Positions 44,950 to 54,167 of a DNA stretch of 64,000 nt are shown one piece after another (the stretch's first letter is position 1; each line of letters opens with the position of its first letter). The stretch lies in the NCBI RefSeq assembly GCF_900090325.1, contig NZ_FMHW01000002.1, positions 1,302,001 through 1,366,000 of the forward strand, given 5' to 3'. This DNA comes from Micromonospora pallida. Lineage in GTDB: Bacteria; Actinomycetota; Actinomycetes; Mycobacteriales; Micromonosporaceae. The notes beneath the pieces were generated by a model, which made no database searches, was not told where the DNA came from, and was given only the letters and a program-made list of their open reading frames with translations. The translations under genes were made by a program, and so were the position numbers.

Positions 44950-46271
44950 GGGACCGCTCCGTGAGAACACCTCGGCTGCTCGCCGCGCTCGCCGCCGCGA
45001 CGCTCGTCCTCGGCGGCTGCTCCGTCGGGGGAGACGACGACGCCTCGTCCGGCGACACCACCGTCACCTTCCGGCTCTGGGACGACCAGGTCGCCAAGGC
45101 GTACGAGGAGTCGTTCGCCGAGTTCGAGAAGCGGAACCCCGGCATCAAGGTCAACGTCGAGCTGGTCCCGTGGGCCGACTACTGGACCAAGCTGCCCACC
45201 GACGTCGCCTCGGGCACCGCCGCCGACATCTTCTGGACGAACACCTCGAACTTCGGCCTCTACGCCGACAACAACCAGTTGCTGCCGGTCGGCGACGACC
45301 TCGGTGCGGAGAAGGCGGGCTGGACCCAGTCGGTCGTGGACCTCTACACCCGCAACGGCAAGTTGTGGGGCGTACCGCAGCTGTGGGACTCCATCGCCCT
45401 CTACTACAACAAGGACCTGGTGGCCAAGGCCGGCGTCGACCCGGCGAATCTGAGCTGGGACCCGACCGGCGTCGCCGACACCTTCCTGCCGGCCGCCCGC
45501 CGGCTCACCGTCGACTCCGCCGGCAGGACCGCCGACCAGCCGGGCTTCGACCCTGACAAGATCACGCAGTTCGGGTTCAACGCGGCCTTCGACTCGCAGG
45601 CCATCGTCTGGGACTTCGTCGGCTCCAACGGCGGCACCTGGCAGGACGGCGACCCGTTCAACTTCGCTGACCAGCCCAAGACGGTCGAGGCCGTGCAGTA
45701 CGTGGTCGACCTCATCAACAAGCACCACGTCGCCCCGTCGGCGGCGGACACCAACACCAACGGCGACAAGGCGCTGCAGCTGTTCACCCAGGGCAAGATC
45801 GCGCTGTTCCAGTCCGGGCCGTACCACCTGAAGAGCGTCCAGGAGGGGGCCGGTTTCCCCTGGGGGCTGGCGCCGTTGCTCAAGGGACCGGCCGGCCGGG
45901 TCGGCGTGGTGCACGGCGTGGCGGCGGTCGCCTCGGCGAAGACCCGGCACCGGGAGGCCACCGTCAAGGTGCTCAGGTGGATCGGCTCGGCCGAGGGAGC
46001 CCGGCCGATCGCCGCCGGCGGGTACGCGTTCCCCGGTGTCACCGCGGCCCAGCCGGCGTTCGTCGAGTACTGGCAGAAGCTCGGCGTCGACCTGAAGCCC
46101 TTCCTCGACTCGTCCACCGGCACCACGTTCCCCGCCCCGGTCGGCCCCCGGGTCGGCGCGGGCGGCACCGCGACCAACCCGATCCTGCAACAGGTCTTCC
46201 TCGGCCAGCTTGGCGTCGCCGAGGGACTGCGGAAGGCACAGGACGCGGCGAACCAGGCGATCAAAGGCTGA
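44946..46271 (+). CDS. Sugar ABC transporter substrate-binding lipoprotein
   Basis: Extracellular solute-binding protein family 1, 441 residues. The signal peptide ends in the lipobox LVLGGC, so the mature protein is lipid-anchored outside the membrane. It is followed by VTFRLWDDQVAKAYEESFAE, GTAADIFWTNTSNFGLYADN and LWGVPQLWDSIALYYNKDLV, typical of sugar-binding members. ATG at 44946 overlaps the permease stop; GTG at 44961 is an alternative. The sugar cannot be predicted, though the neighbouring nanE relic suggests amino sugars at some time in the past. Confidence 0.9.
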   Translation: MRDRSVRTPRLLAALAAATLVLGGCSVGGDDDASSGDTTVTFRLWDDQVAKAYEESFAEFEKRNPGIKVNVELVPWADYWTKLPTDVASGTAADIFWTNTSNFGLYADNNQLLPVGDDLGAEKAGWTQSVVDLYTRNGKLWGVPQLWDSIALYYNKDLVAKAGVDPANLSWDPTGVADTFLPAARRLTVDSAGRTADQPGFDPDKITQFGFNAAFDSQAIVWDFVGSNGGTWQDGDPFNFADQPKTVEAVQYVVDLINKHHVAPSAADTNTNGDKALQLFTQGKIALFQSGPYHLKSVQEGAGFPWGLAPLLKGPAGRVGVVHGVAAVASAKTRHREATVKVLRWIGSAEGARPIAAGGYAFPGVTAAQPAFVEYWQKLGVDLKPFLDSSTGTTFPAPVGPRVGAGGTATNPILQQVFLGQLGVAEGLRKAQDAANQAIKG

Positions 46272-46290
46272 CCGGATACGGCTTGACCAT

Positions 46291-46354
46291 CCTCGGCGCG
46301 GTGGGTTCCTGGACCCGCTCACCCAGCGAGCACTGCTGGCCGACCGCGCCGAGG
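46291..46354. terminator. Composite hairpin after the ABC operon
   Basis: 12-bp perfect arms CCTCGGCGCGGT (46291-46302) and ACCGCGCCGAGG (46343-46354) enclose an inner GGGTTCCTGGACCC hairpin. It starts 20 bases after the binding-protein stop and ends ahead of the convergent HAD relic, so it probably terminates the operon. The nested shape resembles the element at 41333. Confidence 0.55.
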
Positions 46355-46367
46355 ACCGGCGGTCCCG

Positions 46368-46745
46368 TCAATCGGCTGGTTCGAGGCTGCCTGCTCGGAT
46401 CGTCTGATCCTCTTCCGCGGCAACCAGTTGCGCGAGCGGGCCGAGCCGGGGCCTGCCGGGGTGAGCAAGGGCTCGCGGCAGGATCAGGGTGGTGATGCCC
46501 GTCTCGGCGGCCCCGCCGTCCTTGGCGGCGAGGTCTCCCACCATCAGCGTCTGCTGCGGCGTGGCGTCGCTGAGCGCTACCAGCCGTATCCGGGCAGCGC
46601 GGAGGCGGCGCAGGACGTCGAGGACATCGGGGTAGAGCGGCCGGTTCGGGGCGTGCGTGTCGAGAGTCGCACGGGCACATGCTTCCAGGACTGTCGGGGT
46701 CGGGGTGGCCCCCAAAGTGGACCCCGGCAGCCAGCCACTGACCAT
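46368..46745 (-). pseudogene. HAD-family hydrolase with internal deletion
   Basis: The frame keeps two pieces of a HAD phosphatase: PLYPDVLDVLRRLRAARIRL with VALSD (motif II region), then directly TPQQTLMVGDLAAKDGGAAE with GITTLILPR (motif IV). The normal 50 or so residues between them, with the motif III lysine, are absent, and the N-terminal DxD nucleophile is also missing. It cannot be catalytic. The 236 bases from here to the next start show no intact gene. Confidence 0.6.
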
Positions 46746-46981
46746 TTCGTGTGACCTGGGTCACTGAACTGCGTTCCTTGGTTGCCGCTGACCATGGCCT
46801 CGCACCGACTGGACCTGCGACTCCCGCAGGTCCGGCCGTTCGCGTTCCACCGGTACCGACCCCGGGATCCCGCCGGCCGGACTCGGTTGTGTCGGTCACT
46901 ACTGTTAGCGTGCGCTGCGTTGTCGATCATGGCCGATTCCAGATGAAATCTGGCTGTTTGCCACTGCGGAGGGTATTCCTG

Positions 46982-47839
46982 ATGGGCTGGCTACCGGTGG
47001 GAGACTCGTACGAGATCTCTCTCGTGGACGGAAAGGTGGCGGCCCGGACCACCGGCCCACGTGCCACCGGCCGTCCACTGAAGACCCTGCCGAAGGTGTT
47101 GCGGGACGACCCCGAGGTGGACCGGTTGCGGCAGCTCGCCCAGTGGCTGGACCGGCACGCCGCAGAATGCCTGGCCCAGGTCGACGCCTGGGTGGTGTCC
47201 TCCCTGCCGGTGCCGACCGGGCTGCTGGCCCGGGTCTGGCCGGACCCGGCCTGGCAGGACGCGCTGCGTGACCTCGTGGTGCTCGGGGACGACCCGGCCG
47301 AGTCGGGCTTCCTGCGGGACGTCACCGACACCGGTGACCTGCGGGTGGTCAACCTCGACGGGGACACCGTCCGGCTCTCCCCGGCCAGCGCCACGCTGCC
47401 CCACCCGGTACGCCTGCCCGACCTGGTCGACCTGCGCGAGTTCGCCGAGGAACTGGACGTGACCCAGCGGATCGAGCAACTGCACCGGGGCACCTGGGAC
47501 AGACCCGCCAACCTGCGGGACCGGGACACCGCCATCACCGACTTCCGGGGCGCCACGGTCCCCAACCGGCTGGCCGCCCGGGCCGCCACGCTCGGCTTCC
47601 AGGTCTCCGGATCCCAGGTGAGGTGCCGGGTCTGGGAAGCCGGCCGCACGGTCGAGGCCGCCATGTGGTTCGACGAGGACTACTGGGACTCCGAGGCGAC
47701 CCTGGGCAGCCTCTCCTGGTCGGTGGTGGACGGACCGACGCTGCGGTTGACCGAGATCGGGCCGGTGGCCTGGTCGGAAGGAATGCGGATGGCGACGGCC
47801 CTGTCCGGCGCCGTGACCGGAACGGGGAAGACGGCGTGA
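46982..47839 (+). CDS. DUF4132-like protein, first gene of the MoxR-vWA operon
   Basis: Protein of 285 residues matching the C-terminal type of DUF4132 (MolR-like) proteins: YEISLVDGKVAART, LKTLPKVLRDDPEVDRLRQL, VVNLDGDTVRLSPASATLPH and a later DFRGATVPNRLAARAATLGF. No enzymatic motif is visible. ATG at 46982 follows GGAGGG; an upstream in-frame start at 46751 would add unconvincing sequence. The stop overlaps the next gene's GTG (GTGA). Its fixed place at the head of the operon suggests a sensor or adaptor role, which is inference. Confidence 0.7.
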   Translation: MGWLPVGDSYEISLVDGKVAARTTGPRATGRPLKTLPKVLRDDPEVDRLRQLAQWLDRHAAECLAQVDAWVVSSLPVPTGLLARVWPDPAWQDALRDLVVLGDDPAESGFLRDVTDTGDLRVVNLDGDTVRLSPASATLPHPVRLPDLVDLREFAEELDVTQRIEQLHRGTWDRPANLRDRDTAITDFRGATVPNRLAARAATLGFQVSGSQVRCRVWEAGRTVEAAMWFDEDYWDSEATLGSLSWSVVDGPTLRLTEIGPVAWSEGMRMATALSGAVTGTGKTA

Positions 47840-50800
47840 CCGAGATGACGACCAGCTCGGGCGAGGACTGGGCCGAGAGCCTGCTGACCGCCGGCGCGGT
47901 GCTGCCGACCGACACCGCCGGGGCCGGCGACCGGGCGGTGCCGCTCACCGCCCGTACCTACCAGCACCCGGCCCTCGACGACCGGCCGGTGGTCCGGCTC
48001 GTCGACGACGCCCTCGGCGAGGGCGAGGACCTGGCCGTCGGGTTCCTCGGCCTGGCCCCGGCCGCCGAACCGACCGTCGTCGGGCTGGGCCCGCGCCGCG
48101 CGTTGGCCTTCCCGGAGTGGGTGCTGGTCCACCACCCGGCGGACGGCCGGCACGCGTTGGCGGTGGTGCCGGAGTTGCAGAAGCTGGCCAAGCAGGTACG
48201 GTCCCGGCCGAAGGCCGCCCTGGACGGGCACCAGGCGATCGCCGAGCGGTTCGCGACTACGCTGCCGCACCTCCTGCCGACGTTCTTCGAGCAGGCAGCG
48301 CGGGTGTTCCTGGCCGCCGGGCAGGACACCTACGCGACGCAGTTGTTCAACAAGGCGCGCAAGGCGGAGGCGCAGCACGGCCTGCCGGTCGACCTGAGCC
48401 GCCTGGACGAGGTCTACCTGGAGTTCACGGCGGCCAAGGTGGTCTCCGCGACCGCGTTGGCCGGCTACGCGAAGGAACTGTCCGCCCAGTTGCCGGCCGA
48501 CGAGGCGCTGGACCGGTTCTGCCGGCTGGCGCTGCGGGCCGCGACCGCCGGCGTGGTGCCGTCCGTCCAGTCGGGTGCCGCGGTGAACCGGTTGGTCAAG
48601 GCCGCCGGCAAGGCCGGAGCCGCCGCCGTCGCCGACCGGGAGGCGGCCTACCTGACCGAGCTGCTCCGGCTGCCGGTGGTCGCCGACGCGCCGGCCGGCT
48701 GGTGGAAGGCGCACATGCCGGCGGTGACGACGCTCGCCGGGCGCGACCCGGGGATCCGCGGCAGCCTGCTCGACCTGATGCCGGCCGACCGGGACAACCT
48801 GGTCGCGTGGCTGACCCTGTTGACCGACACCGGTGCGGTCGCTGGACTGTCCGACCCGGACGTGCCGGACCGGGCCCGCCCGCAGGACGGTTCCGTGGGC
48901 TGGCTGGGCCGCTTCGTGAGCAAGGTCAACTCCGGCTACCGCCGCCGCCGGCTGCCGGCGCTGTACCCACTCGTCGAGCGGATGGCCGACCGGCTGCGCG
49001 CCGAACTGGCCGACAGCGGTGAGACCCTCAGCCACGACGGTGACCTGGAACTGCTCGACCTGCTGCTCGCCCTCGGCGTGCCGGTGACCCCGCCGAAGAG
49101 CAACGACATCCTGGACCTGGCGCAGTGGGTCAAGACCGAGGGGAAGCGGGACCTGCGCGCCGTGGTCGGCGACGACCGGTTCACCGCAGCCCTGCGCCGG
49201 GGCCTCGACCAGCTCGACAACCAGTCCTTCGCCCTGCCCCGGATGGTCGAGACGCCGGGCATTCGGCCGTTGCTGACCGAGTGGCTGCGGGACCGCGTCC
49301 GCGACCGGTTCGCCACCGGACTGCCGTACCTGCCGGAGGCGGTGGACTGGCTGGGCAAGCTCCCGGTCGGCGCGCTGCGCCTGGTCTTCGACGACCTCGA
49401 CGGGCCCGGTGACCCCACCCAGGTCGGCGACCTCGGGCAGCGGCTCGGCGTGGACCTCACCGGGCACGTCGTCCGCAGCCTGCGCGGCGGGATCGTCGAA
49501 GAGCTGGGCTGGCCGGACTGGGAGCTGGCCTGGCAGGAGGTGACCGACGGTGACCAGCGGGTCGAGGTGACCCGACAGGACGCCTGGCCGTACCTGATCC
49601 TGGGTGGGCCGACCACGGTGCGGGTGCTCGGCGCCGAGGGCATCGTGCTCCGCCACGACCTGCGTATCCCGGCCGGCGACCTGTGGGGTCAGCCCGGCTA
49701 CCACTACGTCGACGGCCACCTGCTGGTCTACTGGCGTTCCCAGGAACTCGGCTACGAACTGCGCGGCTACTGGCACTCGGCGCCCGGCGAGCCGCAGCCC
49801 ATCGTCGGCCGTACGCACGGCAGCCAGCGGCGTACGAACGAGATCACCCTGCCGTTGGCCGGCGGCGGGCGGACCACCGGCGGCGGCGTGCTGCACGTCG
49901 GTGACACCGCTGTCCCGGAGGAACGGCCGGTCATCACCGACGGCACCACCCATTGGACCTATGGGCGCGGGGACGACGGCAACCACGGCTGGCACGAGTA
50001 CGACCCGGTCAGCGACACCCACGGCCGGCGCAGCCTGCCCCGGTTCCTGGCCGACCTCCCGACCGGCGGCGGCCACCTCAAGGAGTCGGCGAGCTGGCTG
50101 CGGCCCGCCCTGTCCGACCGGGCCACCCCGGCCGCCGTACCGGTGGACGGTCTGCTCGGCTGGCGGGTGGTCACCCTGTCGGACGGCTCGGTACGCGGCG
50201 AGGACCTGGCCGGTCGTACCGTCACCGTCGCTCCGGGGCAGGAGCCGATCGCGGCGCTGGTGCTGCCCGGCGACGACCGGCCACGGGCCGTCCTCAAGGG
50301 CTTCGCCCTGGTCGACCCGGACGGCGTGGTGTCGGCCGTCGGCCAGGGCCACAGCCCCGGCGTGGCCCTGCCGTCGGGACCGAACTTCATCGGCCACCTG
50401 CTGCCCCGGGACCCGGCCGGCTCCACCGCCCTGCGACAGCTGGACCGGGAGACCGCCGCCGCGCTGTTCAAGGTGGCCCTCGACGAACGCCGCGCCGCCC
50501 TGGCCGAGGCAGCCGCACGGGCCGCTGCCCAGGCGGCGATCCGATCCGGGATGCCCCTGGCCGCCCAGGCCATCACCGGCCGGGCCGCCGCAGTGTCGCC
50601 GTCCACGGCCGGCACCACCGGCTCCGGCGCAGCCACCACCGGCTCCGGACCGGCCGTTGCCGGCGAAGGCGAGCAGGACACGCTGGTCGAGTTGGTCCGT
50701 TCGACGTTGCCGGAGGTCAGCCACGACGCGCTGGTGGCTGGGGTGACCGAGGTGCTGCGGCGGGCCGCCCGGGTCCGCACCGACCTGGACGCGGTGACCG

Positions 50801-52869
50801 AGCGGCTGACCAGGTCGCTGTCCGCCCCGAAGCCGGTGGCGCCGGCGCCCACCGTGACCGGGCCCACCGACCGGCAGCTCCAGGTGGCGCTGGACGGTCT
50901 GCTCGGCACGGGCCACGGGGTGAGCAGCGCGCCCAACACCTTCATCCAGTTCCGGACGTTCGCCACCCAGCGGGCCAGCACCGAAAGCGAGCCCACCGCC
51001 CGGCTGCACCTCGACGGACCGGGGCTGCCGAACACCGTGCGCTGGTGGCCCATGCTCGGCCGGGTCGCGGCCGTCGCCTACCGGGCCGTCGCGGCGATCA
51101 CCCCGGACGACCAGCGGGAGACGCTGCGCGCCCTGCTCACCGAACTGGACCAGCTCGACCTGAGCGCGGCCGAACCGGCCCGGTGGCGTCGGTTCACGCT
51201 GCACCTGCTGGACGACGAACTGGTCGACCGCGACAGCACGCGCTGGTATCCCAAGCGGGGCATCCTGCCGTTGCCCGACGGGGCGTTCATCGCCTTCCTG
51301 GACTACAACGGCACGACCACCGGCGACTCCTTCGACGCGCTGTACCACGACCCGGTCGGCGGGTTCGTGGTGCCCGAGCCGTACACGGTGCAGTCCTCGG
51401 CTCCGGTCGGTGACGAACGGCCGGCGGACTGGCTGGCCGGCTTCCTCACCGAGTGGGCCACGCGCGGCCCACTGCCCTGGCGGCCGGAAGCGGCCGAGCG
51501 GTTCGCCGAGCTGACCGGTGTCACCCCCACCGCCGCGAAGCTGGTGCTGGCCGGCCTGCCGTACGCGGACTCGGCGAACACCGTGCCGACCGAGCTGCGC
51601 AAGGCACTCGGGATCAAGCAGGTCGGCGAGGTCAAGCTGGCCTTCGGGATGCTGAACGAGGCCAGCCCGGAGGTCCGGCGCGCCGTGGTCTCGGCGCTGC
51701 TGCCGGACGACCCGGCCCGGCTGTGGACCGACGGTCCGGACGTGACCGCCGCCGCGGCGGCCTGGAACGCCGCCCTGGGACGCCGGGTGGTGGTGCCCGA
51801 GCAGTTGCTCGCCGAGGCGGTGCGTGCGCTCCGCACCGGCTGGGAGCCCGCGAAGGCACTGCCGGCGCTGCTCGACCCCGCCCGTTCGGCCGAGCTGAGC
51901 ACCGACGTGGCCTTCGAGATCAGGGGCGACCGGGCCCGGCCGGTCGACGACCGGGCCACGGGCTTCACCGGTGAGGTGCTGCGCTCCACGGTGGCCCTGG
52001 CCGCGTGGGTCGCCCACCACACGCCGGCCGGCGACCCGTGCCGGGCCGCGATGCCGGCCGCGCTGGCCGCGATCCGGGACCGGCTGGCCAACCCCGGCCT
52101 GCTGCTCGACCTCGACCAGTACGTCTCCCTGCCCAGGTTCCGCCAGGTGGCGGGCACCCCGTCGGAGACCGGCCAGGGCTGGGAACGGTACGGCGCCATC
52201 GTTCTGGCCACCCACGACAGCCAACCGTCGCCCGCGCTGCGGCCGGACCTGCTCGACGCCGAGGGGACCGACCCGTACCTGCCGGCGCTGCGGGGGGACG
52301 CGGCCAAGCCGTACCCGATGGAGGTGGCGCTGCGCCTGGTCCGCGACCCGCGGTTCGCGGCGCTGCTCGGCGACCCGGGGGAGCCGGCGGGCGGCGCGCG
52401 GGCGGCGGACGGGACCTGGTGGGCGCAGGATCCGACCCGCTCGGTGCCCGACCTGGTCGCCGAGGTGGCCGGGGAACACGGCTTGGGCACCGACGCGGCG
52501 GCGCTGTACCTGATGCTGCTGGCCATGCCGGACCCGACCGACCGCCAGACGGCGAAGTGGACCGGCTGGAAGCCGGTCCGGCTGAAGGCGGCCCGCGCCG
52601 AACTTGCCAGCACCGACCTGGTCCTCGAGGCCAGCCGATCCCGGGCCGGCCGGTCGCTGTTCCTGCCCGGCCCGTGGCTGGAGCGCGGCAGCGGGCAGGC
52701 GCCGATCGAGGGCTGGAAGGTCGCCCTGTTCGACCTGGCCCCCGACGGTACGGCCGGGCTCGGCGTGACCGTGCCCCTCGAACCGGCCGCCGACCTGTAC
52801 CGGCGGGCCTGGCGACGCCTCCGCGACGGCGACCGGCCCCGCTTCGACAACCTGCCCACCCGACGCTGA
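47836..52869 (+). CDS. Giant protein of unknown function (1677 aa) in the MoxR-vWA operon
   Basis: No recognised domain. The N-terminal third is helical (HLLPTFFEQAARVFLAAGQD, LFNKARKAEAQHGLPVDLSR), reminiscent of TPR-like scaffolds. The middle (about 600-900) is beta-rich with Trp/Gly motifs (YHYVDGHLLVYWRSQELGYE, HWTYGRGDDGNHGWHEYD) that could form a propeller-like fold. An Ala/Thr/Gly linker near 920-950 precedes another helical part, and the C-terminus holds TAKWTGWKPVRLKAARAELA. No signal peptide or membrane helix is seen. GTG at 47836 overlaps the upstream stop. It lies 107 bases before moxR. The size and position suggest the substrate-handling platform of the MoxR-vWA machine. Confidence 0.75.
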   Translation: MTEMTTSSGEDWAESLLTAGAVLPTDTAGAGDRAVPLTARTYQHPALDDRPVVRLVDDALGEGEDLAVGFLGLAPAAEPTVVGLGPRRALAFPEWVLVHHPADGRHALAVVPELQKLAKQVRSRPKAALDGHQAIAERFATTLPHLLPTFFEQAARVFLAAGQDTYATQLFNKARKAEAQHGLPVDLSRLDEVYLEFTAAKVVSATALAGYAKELSAQLPADEALDRFCRLALRAATAGVVPSVQSGAAVNRLVKAAGKAGAAAVADREAAYLTELLRLPVVADAPAGWWKAHMPAVTTLAGRDPGIRGSLLDLMPADRDNLVAWLTLLTDTGAVAGLSDPDVPDRARPQDGSVGWLGRFVSKVNSGYRRRRLPALYPLVERMADRLRAELADSGETLSHDGDLELLDLLLALGVPVTPPKSNDILDLAQWVKTEGKRDLRAVVGDDRFTAALRRGLDQLDNQSFALPRMVETPGIRPLLTEWLRDRVRDRFATGLPYLPEAVDWLGKLPVGALRLVFDDLDGPGDPTQVGDLGQRLGVDLTGHVVRSLRGGIVEELGWPDWELAWQEVTDGDQRVEVTRQDAWPYLILGGPTTVRVLGAEGIVLRHDLRIPAGDLWGQPGYHYVDGHLLVYWRSQELGYELRGYWHSAPGEPQPIVGRTHGSQRRTNEITLPLAGGGRTTGGGVLHVGDTAVPEERPVITDGTTHWTYGRGDDGNHGWHEYDPVSDTHGRRSLPRFLADLPTGGGHLKESASWLRPALSDRATPAAVPVDGLLGWRVVTLSDGSVRGEDLAGRTVTVAPGQEPIAALVLPGDDRPRAVLKGFALVDPDGVVSAVGQGHSPGVALPSGPNFIGHLLPRDPAGSTALRQLDRETAAALFKVALDERRAALAEAAARAAAQAAIRSGMPLAAQAITGRAAAVSPSTAGTTGSGAATTGSGPAVAGEGEQDTLVELVRSTLPEVSHDALVAGVTEVLRRAARVRTDLDAVTERLTRSLSAPKPVAPAPTVTGPTDRQLQVALDGLLGTGHGVSSAPNTFIQFRTFATQRASTESEPTARLHLDGPGLPNTVRWWPMLGRVAAVAYRAVAAITPDDQRETLRALLTELDQLDLSAAEPARWRRFTLHLLDDELVDRDSTRWYPKRGILPLPDGAFIAFLDYNGTTTGDSFDALYHDPVGGFVVPEPYTVQSSAPVGDERPADWLAGFLTEWATRGPLPWRPEAAERFAELTGVTPTAAKLVLAGLPYADSANTVPTELRKALGIKQVGEVKLAFGMLNEASPEVRRAVVSALLPDDPARLWTDGPDVTAAAAAWNAALGRRVVVPEQLLAEAVRALRTGWEPAKALPALLDPARSAELSTDVAFEIRGDRARPVDDRATGFTGEVLRSTVALAAWVAHHTPAGDPCRAAMPAALAAIRDRLANPGLLLDLDQYVSLPRFRQVAGTPSETGQGWERYGAIVLATHDSQPSPALRPDLLDAEGTDPYLPALRGDAAKPYPMEVALRLVRDPRFAALLGDPGEPAGGARAADGTWWAQDPTRSVPDLVAEVAGEHGLGTDAAALYLMLLAMPDPTDRQTAKWTGWKPVRLKAARAELASTDLVLEASRSRAGRSLFLPGPWLERGSGQAPIEGWKVALFDLAPDGTAGLGVTVPLEPAADLYRRAWRRLRDGDRPRFDNLPTRR

Positions 52870-52976
52870 CCCCGAGGGCGAGTGGTGCCGCGACGACCGT
52901 GCCGGCCGTCGCGGCACCACCGGCCGTCGACCCCTTCCCGAACACCCATCCGAGCCAGAGAGATCGAGGAACACCA

Positions 52977-54167
52977 GTGACCGTGACGGAACACGTCCGC
53001 CCCACTTCGGCGCCGGAGACCGCCGCCCAGGTCCTCTCCGCCGAGCAGCGGTACGCCGACGAGCTGGCCTTCCTGGCCGCGTACGACGACGGGGCCCGGC
53101 CGCCGGGCTGGGCGCTGACCCCGCGCGCCGTGGTCACCTTCATCCGGGGCAGCGACGGCGAGGCGTTGACGCTGCCCGCCGACCGGCGCACCGGCCCGGA
53201 CGGCACCGTCCTGCCGGCCAGCATGACCATTCCGTCGAAGTTCGTCGGTGAGCGGAGCCTGGTCGAGCGGTGCGTGGTCACCCTGGCCGGTGAGCGGGGT
53301 CTGCTGCTGGTCGGCGAGCCCGGTACCGCCAAGTCGATGCTGTCGGAGTTGCTGGCCGCCGCGATCTGCGGCACCAGCGCGCTGACCGTGCAGGGCACCG
53401 CCGGCACCACCGAGGACGCCTTCCGGTACGGCTGGAACTACGCCCTGCTGCTCGCCCAGGGCCCGACCCCGCAGGCGCTGGTCGACTCGCCGGTGCTGAC
53501 CGCGATGCGCAGCGGCCGGGTGGTCCGGATCGAGGAGGTCACCCGCTGCCTGCCCGAGGTGCAGGACGCGCTGGTGTCGATCCTGTCCGACCGGCGGATG
53601 AACGTGCCCGAGTTGGCCGGCGGCGAGGACGGCCTGATCCGGGCGGTGCCCGGGTTCACCGTGATCGCCACCGCCAACCTGCGGGACCGGGGCGTGTCGG
53701 AGATGTCCTCGGCGCTGAAGCGCCGGTTCAACTTCGAGACCATCCACCCCATCGCGGACGTGGACGCCGAGACCGACCTGGTCCGCCGGCAGGCCACCGC
53801 CGCCGTGCAGCGCGCCGGAGCGGCGTACACGGTGGACGACGCGGTGCTGGACGCCCTGGTCACCGTCTTCCGTGACCTGCGGTCCGGCCGGTCCGGCGAG
53901 GGTTGGGACGTGGAACGGCCCGGCACGGTGATGTCCACCGCCGAGGCGGTGCAGGTGACGGCGTCGCTCGGCCTGGCCGCCGCGTACCTGCCCAGCGGGG
54001 ACGTGCTCGACCTGGTGCCCGGACACCTGCTCGGCGTGGTCCGCAAGGACGACCAGAACGACCATGCCCGGCTGCTCGGCTACTGGGACGGCCCGGTCCG
54101 CCGCCGCGCCGAGGACGGCTCGGCGATGTGGCGGCGGCTCTGGGACCTGCGGGAGAACCTGCGGTGA
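52977..54167 (+). CDS. MoxR-type AAA+ ATPase
   Basis: ATPase of 396 residues that works as a hexameric ring, remodelling or loading metal into target proteins with a vWA partner. Walker A is VGEPGTAKS, Walker B VVRIEEVTR (with E in place of the usual D-E pair order), sensor 1 VIATANLRDRG and the arginine finger is in SSALKRRFNFE. GTG at 52977 has GAGGA six bases upstream. The 107-base spacer after the giant gene is the widest in the operon and may hold a second ribosome entry or promoter. Its stop overlaps the DUF5682-vWA start (GTGA). Confidence 0.9.
   Translation: MTVTEHVRPTSAPETAAQVLSAEQRYADELAFLAAYDDGARPPGWALTPRAVVTFIRGSDGEALTLPADRRTGPDGTVLPASMTIPSKFVGERSLVERCVVTLAGERGLLLVGEPGTAKSMLSELLAAAICGTSALTVQGTAGTTEDAFRYGWNYALLLAQGPTPQALVDSPVLTAMRSGRVVRIEEVTRCLPEVQDALVSILSDRRMNVPELAGGEDGLIRAVPGFTVIATANLRDRGVSEMSSALKRRFNFETIHPIADVDAETDLVRRQATAAVQRAGAAYTVDDAVLDALVTVFRDLRSGRSGEGWDVERPGTVMSTAEAVQVTASLGLAAAYLPSGDVLDLVPGHLLGVVRKDDQNDHARLLGYWDGPVRRRAEDGSAMWRRLWDLRENLR

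Noticed and set aside
47680..52974. A 1764-codon open frame on the minus strand opposite the giant gene
   Set aside because: It is the antisense shadow of a GC-rich gene. Its codon bias is reversed, the sequence is rich in Arg/Gly/Gln/Pro, and the plus-strand gene has overlaps and ribosome sites.
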